A stretch of 64,000 bases of DNA from Shewanella gaetbuli (GTDB taxonomy: Bacteria; Pseudomonadota; Gammaproteobacteria; Enterobacterales; Shewanellaceae), in assembly GCF_023284065.1 (NCBI RefSeq), contig NZ_JAKIKP010000003.1, positions 186,001 to 250,000 on the forward strand, given 5' to 3'. This document shows positions 9,801-17,827 of this stretch, one piece after another. The position numbers and the translations under genes were made by a program. The notes below the pieces were generated by a model. It saw nothing but the letters and a program-made list of their open reading frames with translations. It had not been told where the DNA came from and did not search any database. Numbering within the stretch: position 1 is the first letter of the stretch; each line of letters opens with the position of its first letter.

Positions 9801-10520
9801 TAATTGGCTTTCACGGATCCAAGATTCAACTCGTTGAGGGTTTAGGCGTGAGGTGGGTGGGGTAACACCGTCTTCCTCTAAAATGGCGGCAATCATTGAT
9901 TTAACCGTTTCCATTTTGCCTTCTTTTGAGTGCACCGCTTTGGCTAATTTTTCGATATGTCTCAAGCTATGCTCACCATCGCATAACGAGAATTGGCGTG
10001 CATAGGTGCGCAACTCATTTCGGTTACTGCCAGTATTGAGTAAGCTGCGATCATTTTGGATTATCGCCCTAAATTCACGGGTATTTAATAAATTGGTATG
10101 GGCAACACCTTGACGTTTAACATCTCGGCCGAGTTCTGCCATTGAGTGGCAAATAATGGTGTCGCCATTGCGACTTTTTACATAGTCTTCTAGCTCAAAG
10201 CCACGGGCAATAAAGCGATAGTTAACGCCTTTGCCATCACCGGCAGAAGCCAACACTGCTTGATAGAGCAAACCGTCGTCTTTTTGATATTCGTAAATAA
10301 TATAGCTAGAGTCATGGGGCAGATACCAACGCTCAAAACTGTCACGTGTGGAAGGTACAACCCGACTTGGATATTCACCATAAAAAACAGGTACTAAACG
10401 TTGTAAGGTTGTTTTACCTGAGGCATTCGTTCCACAAATATTAGTGTGGCCAGTTAACGCTAATTCTACTACGCCAGGGAGGTGGGTGTTGATTAGCACA
10501 ATACGTTGCAAACTAGGCAT
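6837..10520 (-). CDS. SMC/MukB-like coiled-coil ATPase (JetC/MksB-like, DUF3584-type)
   Basis: The first and largest gene of the operon, 1227 residues. The N-terminal head has a Walker A motif GTNASGKTT (residues 30-38) and a YLP motif at about 66-68. That GKT plus YLP pair is the described hallmark of the DUF3584 ATP-binding family, which has this size range. Two long charged coiled coils (about 250-530 and 600-880) flank a globular hinge-like region (LLEFLRKEAQGWEQSFGK onwards). The C-terminal head carries a signature-like NESSSHGMAYL (from 1113) and Walker B VTIHWPIDELG (1142-1152). This is the architecture of MukB/MksB/JetC DNA-loop-extruding motors. GAAGGACACCC precedes the ATG. The gene heads the operon, whereas classic jetABCD order places it third. 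Confidence 0.85.
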   Translation of the reverse strand: MPSLQRIVLINTHLPGVVELALTGHTNICGTNASGKTTLQRLVPVFYGEYPSRVVPSTRDSFERWYLPHDSSYIIYEYQKDDGLLYQAVLASAGDGKGVNYRFIARGFELEDYVKSRNGDTIICHSMAELGRDVKRQGVAHTNLLNTREFRAIIQNDRSLLNTGSNRNELRTYARQFSLCDGEHSLRHIEKLAKAVHSKEGKMETVKSMIAAILEEDGVTPPTSRLNPQRVESWIRESQLVQGFEQIRPEFEKLEQEFNQLLSAEMRLASLSRGYRNDETLEVERQDANQTLAKELNLKLKMLDEEWKDIRDELHDEISAAKGDTNKYEQELDIIEEQHGAFLDADIDQAKADLDSLPAWRQDVENLNERHKLQTEKHQDIEAAFNARRSKIAEQLHRELEKLHQEQDTLREDRDSQRERANDDLNQLEQFWRDQTDAGKAKYSEQEYELKLSAAQLKHQVDSVSYTEEEKMRLAIFDERISLADEEQESCNQKLERLTIEERKLRAKRDQANESLRIATVRVNEREQAKDEIHHMLFPQSHTLLEFLRKEAQGWEQSFGKVIAPELLHRSDLHPTLSNQDSDALFGVHIDLKAIDVPEYAESEQALRIKLAKAEEALKSAQEVQAEHEAQLVQINDSLDKLNRELTFARTAYKNSREDLRRLFDEKRTEQQHIDHALNQRKAESGKRLIQLDNELKQLKNQHVEWLAEQKEQTLDARMEKQAYWQEVVGAIDNQLGQIKANIEQRRQNAKTEQKACESWYKNELKSRGIDETAIVALKHQIRDLEAQISHAEQRRSEVLRYEDWYQHTWLVRKPQLQTQLADVKRAALALEQQLQSKTAEIKARRQALEIQRKTSDAAQVEASENLTKLRAVMRKLAELKLPANNEEASGSIGERLRQGEDLLLKRDFLQGSVKQYIEHFDSVIASKSGSSLAEFWERAREESSFTNDKGIRLLDYRKLVPQLEQLLNVMVPQSLMAIREQGRIFGVDLTAFYDVLADIDRRIATQSARITREVGEELFLDGVSESAVRIRSRISELEFWPELEVFVKAFKSWKADNFSTLPDEHYTNSMRRALDIIGRAALTGGIAKLLEIELRLKEGNSDLIIRTDRQLNESSSHGMAYLILCKFLLAFTRLLRGKADVTIHWPIDELGTLHHGNVKKIFDACENNNISVLGAFPNPESEVLNLFINRYIINKQTKKLQVVKPKANPLADRLKQRHTANSEEIA

Positions 10521-10690
10521 GGGTGTCCTTCAATAAATTCACGCGATCCAATGGGTGTTGCCATAACCAGCTATAGGCATAGGGTATTTACGTTAAATTA
10601 AAGTGTACATTATGGCAATGATAAACAGGGTTATGATACTGCATATTAAGTTAAACTAGCGCTTAACAAAGCAGCGATTGAACTATAAAT

Positions 10691-10718
10691 AAAGCCAGTT
10701 AAGTACTTAACTGGCTTT
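10691..10718. terminator. Perfect palindromic terminator after the TonB-dependent receptor gene
   Basis: AAAGCCAGTTAAGT followed by its exact reverse complement forms a 14-bp stem, 26 bases after the receptor stop on the minus strand. T-richness after the stem is only moderate. Confidence 0.6.
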
Positions 10719-10743
10719 ATTATTGATGATTATTAGCTATTAA

Positions 10744-13584
10744 CTACAGCCTATAATTAGCACCTAAAAAGAACGCGCGTCCTATAGTGTCATAGTAACC
10801 CCACCCATAGTATGAGTTAGGGTTTCTTGGTGGTGGTAAATCAAAGGCATTTCTGACTCCAAACCTTACGGTTAAATGATCATCGAAGTCGTATGTTCCG
10901 GTGAAGTCCCAAGTGGTATGCGAAGGTACTTCATTATAATTATTAGCACCTTCAGGCAAGGTTGTACTGCCAACTATCGAGTGACGATAATTAGAACGGG
11001 CCTCTAATTTTAGGGAGTTATACTGCCAATCAGCAATAAACATTCCCGTCCAGCGTGGCTTGTCGTATCGACCTACATCAGAACGTAAATCAGCATCAAA
11101 GCCTGTTGGGTTATATTCCCATTTCTCTAGATAACTACTCACAATTTGGAAGTTCAATACACCCGCTTCACGTAAATCCAGCCCGTAAGCAAGTTCAATA
11201 TCCAAGCCTTTAACATTAAACGAGGCAGTATTAACCGGTGTTTGAGAGAAGTCGGTAATTTCTCCGCTGACACTGTCACGAACAAACAAGTTACAATAAT
11301 CATTACTGAGTGAGTCAGAGTCGTAACAATATTCAACGGCAGTGTTCACATAAGCAAATGCGATTGCATCGGTGATGTCAAACGCCCAGTAGTCAAGTGA
11401 TATTAAAAAATCATCAATAAATTCTGGCTGATAAACAAACCCTAAGGTGTAGTCATGTGATACCTCGGCTTTTAGCTCGCTATTGCCAGTAAGTTCACCT
11501 GCTGTCATTTGTTGATACCAATTTTGTGAAGGGTTCCAACCATTACCTAACCCTATAGACTGACAGTTCTTTTTACGGTTATCGTTTGGACCTAATTCAA
11601 TATTAATGGCATCACATACATCGGTAATATTGGCGAAGGTTTGTGAACTTGCACCATAAAGTTCGCTAATATTTGGTGCTCTAACTGATTTAGAGTTGGT
11701 GGCACGAATACGTAAGCTTTCTATTGGCATCCAAGTTAAACCAATTTTCCACGCATCGTCTTGCCCTGCTGAACTATAGTCCATCCAGCGATAAGCTAAA
11801 TCTGCATTGAGTTCATGTACCAAAGGCATATCGTCTAAAATAGGAATATTCAATTCAGCGGCAAACTCCGTCACATCAAACTCACCGTTTAAAGGCAGAA
11901 TCTGTAAGCCAAAAATAGTATTATCTATCATGGCTTGGTCAGGGTTTGTGGATGATGATTCTTTGCGGTATTCTGCTGAAAATGCCGCATATAGGTAACC
12001 CGCGGGTAATTCCAATAAACTGCCACTTACTGTTGCTTCGGCACTCGTTTGAATAGTTTTAGCTGTTCGACCTACTTCGGTTCCAACCCAATCAATAGAT
12101 TCTTGGCTGGCTTGGCCTACACCAAATAAATTCATTGGAACACAACCATTCGCTCTGGCATCAGCGTCACGACATACTATGTTGCCGTTTTCATAAATGG
12201 CATCTTTAGCCTGTTCGTATCTGTCGGTCCATATTTGCCCTTTCCAAACCGTATCTTCAAGCAGTTCACCTCGCTGAACATGCACCATGTAGTCCCAATT
12301 TTCGTTAATATATCCATCAATACCAAGCAAGAAACGGAATGTTTGACGGTCTTGATGATAAGTACGGCTGCCAAATTCACTGTCTGAACGCGCTAGGTTA
12401 ATGGTGCTCATGTTTAAATCTGTCATTAACTGACGGGTTTCATCTGGTAAGAATGCATTGTCTGCTTGAATCGTATTCTGGTTATGAAATGGTGGTGAGG
12501 TTTCCCCTTCTGATTGATAATTTACAAAGGTGATTTCGCTAAATAAACGATGATTATCATTTAAATGGTAATCAGTATTTAACATTAACACTAACCGGTC
12601 TAACGGTGCTCGCGCTAAACCATAATTAACGGGGTCATAACCTTCACAGCTTGGCCCACAAAAGCTTGAATTACTCCCTGGGCCTTCAAGAATCCCTTCA
12701 CCAAAATCAAACAATTTCATATTGCCATTTTGATCAAAGGTATATCGGTTACCGTCATCGGCTAAAAATGTGCCTGCTTCATTGCGCCAAGCATAGGGTT
12801 TACGGCCTTCATAGGCAATTCTAGCTGGGCCATTGGGATCAGGGTTGTTAATCCCCGTTACAGGATTGTCTAAAAAATCGCGCTGGTCTTCTCTGATTTC
12901 TTTTTGCTGTGCATAAGTGGCGTTGAATGCGAACGACAAAGTGTTATCTATAAAACGCCCCCCTGAAGTAAGCGATACTTGCCCTTGCTCGCCACCACTT
13001 TGTTCTGGTTGAGTGTAACTTACATCAAGCTCTAACAGATCAACATCCGTGCGGGTAATAATATTAACCACTCCCGCAATGGCATCAGAACCATACACTG
13101 CGGATGCTCCACCGGTAATAACGTCTATGCGTTCTACCATTGCTGTGGGAATGGTATTTAAATCCACTTCCGATTGGCCACTGTAACCTGAAACAAAGCG
13201 CCGCCCATTAACTAATACTAAGGTTCTGGCCGTGTCTAAATTACGTAAATCGGTAAAGTTAACACCGCTGGCAAAGGGATAAAAGTTAGCATTGTCAGGG
13301 GTAAATCCTGCCGCCGTAGCCGGAATTAGTCTCAGTATGTCAGAAACGTTGTTGAGGCCTAAATCAGCTATTTCTTCTCCTGAAATGACGGTCATCGGAC
13401 TGACTGATAAATCGTTTAAACGTTTGATTTTTGATCCAGTAACTTTTATCCGTTCCATGATATTTTCATTGGCTATCGGCTCATCATTTGAAATTGGCTC
13501 ATCATTGGCAAAAACGGAGCCTGCCAAAATAGCGGCAGTTAAAGGCAAAAGTTTACAGGCGAGAGTGAAGTTTTGATGTGACAT
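10744..13584 (-). CDS. TonB-dependent outer-membrane receptor
   Basis: A 946-residue exported outer-membrane protein that takes up a large or scarce ligand using TonB energy. The signal peptide (MSHQNFTLACKLLPLTAAIL, then AGSVFA) is followed by a short repeat of NDEPI units, then a TonB-box-like MERIKVTGSKIKR. The plug domain is clear: SPMTVISGEEIADLGLNNVS, LVLVNGRRFV, VERIDVITGGASAVYGSDAI and AGVVNIITR. About 22 beta strands follow, ending in the aromatic C-terminus AFFLGANYRL expected for BAM insertion. Several Cys pairs in the extracellular region suggest disulfide-braced loops. No ligand-processing gene is adjacent, so the substrate is unknown. AAAGGA precedes the ATG. It is transcribed alone. 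Confidence 0.93.
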   Translation of the reverse strand: MSHQNFTLACKLLPLTAAILAGSVFANDEPISNDEPIANENIMERIKVTGSKIKRLNDLSVSPMTVISGEEIADLGLNNVSDILRLIPATAAGFTPDNANFYPFASGVNFTDLRNLDTARTLVLVNGRRFVSGYSGQSEVDLNTIPTAMVERIDVITGGASAVYGSDAIAGVVNIITRTDVDLLELDVSYTQPEQSGGEQGQVSLTSGGRFIDNTLSFAFNATYAQQKEIREDQRDFLDNPVTGINNPDPNGPARIAYEGRKPYAWRNEAGTFLADDGNRYTFDQNGNMKLFDFGEGILEGPGSNSSFCGPSCEGYDPVNYGLARAPLDRLVLMLNTDYHLNDNHRLFSEITFVNYQSEGETSPPFHNQNTIQADNAFLPDETRQLMTDLNMSTINLARSDSEFGSRTYHQDRQTFRFLLGIDGYINENWDYMVHVQRGELLEDTVWKGQIWTDRYEQAKDAIYENGNIVCRDADARANGCVPMNLFGVGQASQESIDWVGTEVGRTAKTIQTSAEATVSGSLLELPAGYLYAAFSAEYRKESSSTNPDQAMIDNTIFGLQILPLNGEFDVTEFAAELNIPILDDMPLVHELNADLAYRWMDYSSAGQDDAWKIGLTWMPIESLRIRATNSKSVRAPNISELYGASSQTFANITDVCDAINIELGPNDNRKKNCQSIGLGNGWNPSQNWYQQMTAGELTGNSELKAEVSHDYTLGFVYQPEFIDDFLISLDYWAFDITDAIAFAYVNTAVEYCYDSDSLSNDYCNLFVRDSVSGEITDFSQTPVNTASFNVKGLDIELAYGLDLREAGVLNFQIVSSYLEKWEYNPTGFDADLRSDVGRYDKPRWTGMFIADWQYNSLKLEARSNYRHSIVGSTTLPEGANNYNEVPSHTTWDFTGTYDFDDHLTVRFGVRNAFDLPPPRNPNSYYGWGYYDTIGRAFFLGANYRL

Positions 13585-13704
13585 ATAGTTCCTTTAAGTC
13601 AGTATCAAAGTGGCATTAACGCAAAAATAATGCAGACTCAAAAGGGCTAGTTAATGATTTCAAGTCAATATCATAAATGCATCGATAATCTAATGAATAA
13701 AGCA

Positions 13705-13728
13705 TAGTACATTTTTGCTAATGTACTA
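13705..13728. promoter_or_regulatory. Inverted repeat upstream of the TonB-dependent receptor, candidate operator
   Basis: TAGTACATT and its exact reverse complement AATGTACTA flank a six-base centre, about 120 bases before the receptor start. The rest of the 13585-13868 gap is AT-rich with no gene. No Fur-like 19-mer is evident, so iron control is not supported by this site. Confidence 0.4.
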
Positions 13729-13868
13729 AAATAAATGAGTAAAAATTACCATTAAATCTGAGAAAGGTCTGGTAAGAGAGCAAGTCAAAGGTTTTACTAT
13801 CTTTTAGTGGGGCGGAGGTGATTTGCTAGAATATGTCTTGTAGAGTAATTGAGCCGATTCGGCATAAA

Positions 13869-13894
13869 AAAACACCGCCAATTGGCGGTGTTTT
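13869..13894 (-). terminator. Rho-independent terminator of the rpsF-priB-rpsR-rplI operon
   Basis: The stem AAAACACCGCCA/TGGCGGTGTTTT, with a T run on the minus strand, lies 20 bases after the rplI stop. Confidence 0.9.
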
Positions 13895-13913
13895 CTTTAA
13901 GCGTTAGCAATAA

Positions 13914-14366
13914 TTAAGCTTCTTCAACGATAGAAACTTTAACTACAGCTTTAACTTCAGTGTGTACTTGTACTTCAACTTCGAAGTCACCAGTAGTGCG
14001 TAAAGCACCTAAAGGTAAACGAACTTCAGATTTAGCAAGTTCAACGCCAGCTGCAGTTACTGCATCAGCGATGTCACGGTTGCCAACTGAACCGAATAAT
14101 TTACCTTCATCACCTGCTTTAGAAGCGATAACAACAGCTTCTAATGCAGTTAATTTTTCAGCACGAGCTTGTGCAGCAGCTAATTCTTCAGCTAATTTAG
14201 CTTCTAATTCAGCGCGACGAGCTTCAAATACTTCAACGTTTGCAGCGTTTGCAATAACGGCTTTACCAAAAGGTAAAAGGAAGTTACGTGCATAACCAGC
14301 TTTAACAGAAACTTGGTCGCCTAAGCTGCCTAAGTTTGCAATTTTGTCTAGTAGAATTACGTTCAT
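13914..14366 (-). CDS. rplI: 50S ribosomal protein L9
   Basis: A structural protein of the large subunit that binds 23S rRNA near the L1 stalk and helps maintain reading frame. The 150 residues begin with the canonical N-domain [32 protein letters not shown] (only the first part is needed for recognition). A long Ala/Glu-rich connecting helix and the C-domain [13 protein letters not shown] follow. A TTG six bases upstream could extend the frame by two residues, but ATG at 14366 gives the family-standard start and follows GAGGA at good distance. Last gene of its operon. Confidence 0.97.
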   Translation of the reverse strand: MNVILLDKIANLGSLGDQVSVKAGYARNFLLPFGKAVIANAANVEVFEARRAELEAKLAEELAAAQARAEKLTALEAVVIASKAGDEGKLFGSVGNRDIADAVTAAGVELAKSEVRLPLGALRTTGDFEVEVQVHTEVKAVVKVSIVEEA

Positions 14367-14406
14367 TATCAAATCCTCTATATTCGATTAGGAATTAATA
14401 CTGCAA

Positions 14407-14646
<240 letters not shown>

Positions 14647-14949
14647 CTAAGTTTTCAATTCGACATTTTCAGCATGCAGGACTAAACGGTTTTGTCCATT
14701 TCGACCTTGTTGTAGTGAAAGAAATCCTTCTACTTCAACTTGCACACCTGCTTTTAATTTATCTGTCACGCTGTTAAAGCGTGGGCCACTTAATATCACT
14801 TGTATTAGGCAGTATACGTTTCGTAATAAGTCTGCTTCATATCGTTGTGATTTATGCTCTAACGTAATAACCGTGTGGTTAATTCCGCTTGGGCTATTCA
14901 ATTGTTTAGAGCGAGTTATCGTGCCAAACAAGGTTAAGTGGTTATTCAC
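14647..14949 (-). CDS. priB: Primosomal replication protein N (PriB)
   Basis: A single-strand DNA-binding OB-fold protein of 100 residues that helps PriA reload the replicative helicase at stalled forks. The OB pattern (LTLFGTITRSKQLNSPSGI, THVITLEHKSQRYEA-like strand, QVEVEGFLSLQQGRNGQNRLVLHAENVEL) matches PriB, and the location between rpsF and rpsR is diagnostic. The start is GTG at 14949, nine bases after the rpsF stop. Confidence 0.93.
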   Translation of the reverse strand: MNNHLTLFGTITRSKQLNSPSGINHTVITLEHKSQRYEADLLRNVYCLIQVILSGPRFNSVTDKLKAGVQVEVEGFLSLQQGRNGQNRLVLHAENVELKT

Positions 14950-14957
14950 AGAATAAA

Positions 14958-15353
14958 TTATTCAGCGTTTTCTTCAGCGCTAGCTTCTTCAGTGTTTTGA
15001 CCTTCAGCTGGAGCACGACGTGTTTCACGTTCGTCTTTAGCTTTAGCCATTGGAGAAGCTTCAGTAACTGCAGCTTTAGTGCGCATTACCATGTTACGCA
15101 GAACAGCGTCGTTGAAACGGAAAGCTGTTTCTAACTCTTCAATAGACTCTGCAGTTGCTTCTACGTTCAAAAGAACATAGTGAGCTTTATGTAGGTCTTG
15201 AATTGGGTAAGCCAATTGACGACGGCCCCAATCTTCTAAACGGTGGATTGTACCGTTAGCAGCGGTGATAACACCGGTGTAACGCTCAATCATACCAGGG
15301 ACTTGTTCACTTTGATCTGGGTGAACCATAAATACGATTTCGTAATGACGCAT
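14958..15353 (-). CDS. rpsF: 30S ribosomal protein S6
   Basis: A 131-residue small-subunit protein that dimerises with S18 on the platform. The start [19 protein letters not shown] and the block [29 protein letters not shown] are standard. The C-terminus is an acidic tail rich in Glu and Ala, which in relatives is extended by RimK glutamylation. First gene of the operon, with an AAGGAGC site directly upstream. Confidence 0.98.
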   Translation of the reverse strand: MRHYEIVFMVHPDQSEQVPGMIERYTGVITAANGTIHRLEDWGRRQLAYPIQDLHKAHYVLLNVEATAESIEELETAFRFNDAVLRNMVMRTKAAVTEASPMAKAKDERETRRAPAEGQNTEEASAEENAE

Positions 15354-15446
15354 TTATTGCTCCTTACGGTTATGTAGCCTCGTTTTGGCTCAGTCAGACC
15401 AAGTTTGAGGCAAGGAACGAATTAAAGTGACTGATTTGAGCGCGCG

Positions 15447-15475
15447 ATATTACAGAAAGTGAACAATAAACTCAA
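15447..15475 (-). promoter_or_regulatory. Promoter of the rpsF ribosomal operon
   Basis: On the minus strand TTGAGT and TAATAT are 17 bases apart, followed at once by the GC-rich discriminator CGCGCGC. That discriminator is the hallmark of growth-rate- and ppGpp-controlled ribosomal promoters. It lies about 95 bases before rpsF. Confidence 0.7.
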
Positions 15476-15568
15476 GTAATAAAGTATTCTTTCATGCGTA
15501 ATTGAATGCAGGTATCATGTCTCGCTGTTGAACTAGGTCGTTATTATTTAAAAGTCATAGTGAGCCCC

Positions 15569-16309
15569 ATGAAAAAAGCCTTATTAATCTGCCTATTAAC
15601 TATTTCTCCAGCGGCTTGGGCGCTGGTGCCTCCTGATTATCAAGAACCTGAAAGTGACTTTAATGCTGAAGTTGAAGCAGGTTTACAGTTAAATAGTGGT
15701 AACAATGAAACAAAAAACTTCAATGGTCGAACCTATTTAACGTATGAAACCTCGCAAACCAAACAAGAAGCAACCGTAAAAGCCTATTACGCCGCCGATG
15801 GCAGTGAGTCTACCGCTGAAAAATACGACCTTTATTTACAGTCTAACTATAAGTTGAGTCGAGGGTATGTGTTTGGACGGGGTGAATTTACCTGGGATGA
15901 ATACGGCTCGTTTACAAAAATTTATACTATTTCATCAGGTTATGGTTTTGACCTTATTAGCAATTCAGCGTCTAAGTTAAGTTTAGAGGTTGGCCCCGGT
16001 TATCGTTACGATTTGCCATCTTCTTCCTCCACAGATATGGATCCTGAGGCTAACCAAGACTTCATCTTACGTACCGCGGCTAAGTATTCGGTGAAGTTAC
16101 AGGAATATACCAGTTTCAATGCTGACTTAACGGCTGAGTCTGGTGCAGATAACAATACTCTGACGTTAGATATGAGTTATAAAAACACCTTTATTCAGGA
16201 TTGGGCATTTAAAATTGGGGTTAACGTGAAGTACACCTCTGAAGTGCCTGAAGACAGCCAAAATACCGATACGATTACCACATTTAATCTATTGTATACT
16301 TTTCAATAA
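15569..16309 (+). CDS. DUF481 family outer-membrane beta-barrel protein
   Basis: A 246-residue exported protein of the DUF481 family (salt-stress or uncharacterised outer-membrane proteins). ATG 15569 gives a clean signal peptide (MKKALLICLLTISPAAWA). Alternating beta-strand patterns follow from FNAEVEAGLQLNSGNNETKNFNG to the aromatic end FNLLYTF. The GLQLNSGNNE and GPGYRYDLPSSS elements are typical of the family. The frame extends 21 residues upstream, but those lack signal features. The ribosome-binding site is weak. It lies 53 bases before an MFS gene, and co-transcription is possible. The function is not known. Confidence 0.85.
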   Translation: MKKALLICLLTISPAAWALVPPDYQEPESDFNAEVEAGLQLNSGNNETKNFNGRTYLTYETSQTKQEATVKAYYAADGSESTAEKYDLYLQSNYKLSRGYVFGRGEFTWDEYGSFTKIYTISSGYGFDLISNSASKLSLEVGPGYRYDLPSSSSTDMDPEANQDFILRTAAKYSVKLQEYTSFNADLTAESGADNNTLTLDMSYKNTFIQDWAFKIGVNVKYTSEVPEDSQNTDTITTFNLLYTFQ

Positions 16310-16362
16310 ATTATCATTGCAGCAGTATCCGGCTGTGGTGCTATTAAACATAGGGTTAAGTG

Positions 16363-17754
16363 ATGAAAAATCCTCTGCGTAGTTTTGCTTCTTTATATAG
16401 CACCACATTAATGATGGTTTTAGGGTCAGGTTTATTAACGACTTACCTTGGTTTAAAGCTGACTCATTTGGACGCGCCACAAGTTTGGGTGGGCGGCATG
16501 ATGTCAGCCTATTATGTGGGATTAGTGTTTGGTTCTAAAGTGGGCCATAAACTCATTGCAAATGTGGGGCATATTCGAGCTTTTGTCGCTTGTGCAGGGG
16601 TTGTCACTGCGTCTGCTTTAGGTCATGCATTAATAGACAGTTTACCGGTTTGGTTATTTTTGCGGATCATTGTTGGTATGGGAATGATGTGCCAATACAT
16701 GGTGTTAGAAAGCTGGTTAAACGAGCAATCTGAGCCTAGTCAGCGGGGAACCGTCTTCGCTAGTTATATGATTGTCTCTTATCTTGGCTTGATGGCCGGG
16801 CAGGGTGCAATTAGCTTATTCCCTGAATTAGGTTTAGAACCACTGTTATTAATTGCCATCTGTTTTGCCCTGTGTATTGTGCCCATCGCTATTACTCGCC
16901 GAATTCATCCAGACCCTCTTACTCCTGCACCGCTTAATATGAAATATTATTGGTCATTAGCCCCACAAGCATTAACGACCTTAGGGTTGGGAGGCATGAT
17001 TGTAGGGTGTTTTTATGGTCTTGCGCCTGCGTATGCGACGGCTCAGGGGATAGAGCCCCAAGCGGTAGCGTTATATATGTCTTGTACCATTTTTGCGGGG
17101 TTAATGGCTCAATGGCCAATGGGTAAAATTTCTGACAAAATTCCAAGAAGTCGGCTGATCCGCATTAATTGTGCTTTATTGGGAGTCTTAGTCTTAGTGA
17201 TTGCCTTGGTGCCTTTTGATGCGCAGTTGTCATTAATATTAACTGGGCTGTTTGGTATTTTAGCATTTACCCTGTATCCATTAGCGACCGCATTGGCAAA
17301 CTCTAGAGTTGAACAACATGAACGAGTGGGCTTGTCTGCGACTATTTTAGTGACATTTGGTGTAGGTGCCAGTATTGGTCCGCTTATCGCCTCATTTTTA
17401 ATGCAAAAAATAGGTAACGATATGCTTTACGGGTTTATGAGCATTTGCGCATTTACTTTGGTCATTCGGTTACTGTTTATCAATAAACGTCAAAAAGCGG
17501 AGCAAGGTACCAGCCAAGACTATGTAATGTCTAGCGGTGACTTAGCATCTTCACCTTTGGCGGCCTCATTTGACCCTCGTATTGATGTGGAGTCGGTGCA
17601 AGACCAAATGGTTAATCCTGATGAGGATACTGTTGTATTAGATGATGTCGATCTATATGAAGAAGAACTTTATGAGCAAGAGTACGATGAACAAGATGTT
17701 GATAATCAACAAGCTGATTTGGAACCTGTTATAAATGCTGAAACAGTTAAATAG
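16363..17754 (+). CDS. MFS transporter (YcaD-like) with acidic C-terminal tail
   Basis: A 463-residue inner-membrane carrier of the major facilitator superfamily with about twelve hydrophobic segments up to residue 375. The motif FLRIIVGMGMMCQYMVLESWLNEQS then QRGTVFASYM is characteristic of the YcaD-type subgroup. The substrate is unknown. The last 85 residues are hydrophilic and strongly acidic (repeated Asp/Glu/Tyr, e.g. LYEEELYEQEYDEQD) and probably lie in the cytoplasm. Such a tail is not needed for transport. GTG at 16360 sits directly before ATG 16363, and either could initiate. Confidence 0.85.
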   Translation: MKNPLRSFASLYSTTLMMVLGSGLLTTYLGLKLTHLDAPQVWVGGMMSAYYVGLVFGSKVGHKLIANVGHIRAFVACAGVVTASALGHALIDSLPVWLFLRIIVGMGMMCQYMVLESWLNEQSEPSQRGTVFASYMIVSYLGLMAGQGAISLFPELGLEPLLLIAICFALCIVPIAITRRIHPDPLTPAPLNMKYYWSLAPQALTTLGLGGMIVGCFYGLAPAYATAQGIEPQAVALYMSCTIFAGLMAQWPMGKISDKIPRSRLIRINCALLGVLVLVIALVPFDAQLSLILTGLFGILAFTLYPLATALANSRVEQHERVGLSATILVTFGVGASIGPLIASFLMQKIGNDMLYGFMSICAFTLVIRLLFINKRQKAEQGTSQDYVMSSGDLASSPLAASFDPRIDVESVQDQMVNPDEDTVVLDDVDLYEEELYEQEYDEQDVDNQQADLEPVINAETVK

Positions 17755-17766
17755 TCCAGCACTTAC

Positions 17767-17796
17767 AATAACCCCGACAATGTTGTCGGGGTTATT
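17767..17796. terminator. Bidirectional rho-independent terminator
   Basis: The stem AATAACCCCGACAA/TTGTCGGGGTTATT with a two-base loop is followed by T5 on the plus strand. It lies between the convergent MFS and M50 peptidase genes. Confidence 0.88.
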
Positions 17797-17827
17797 TTTA
17801 TGATCAAATTACTCGCGCTGAAAACGG

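Noticed and set aside
4062..10520. Mobile defence island around the SMC operon
   Set aside because: No transposase, integrase, direct repeats, tRNA border or other defence genes are adjacent. Flanks are ordinary core genes.
13585..13868. Fur box search upstream of the TonB-dependent receptor
   Set aside because: Only a short GATAATCTAATGA-like match was seen, too far from the 19-base consensus. The clear repeat there is a different motif.
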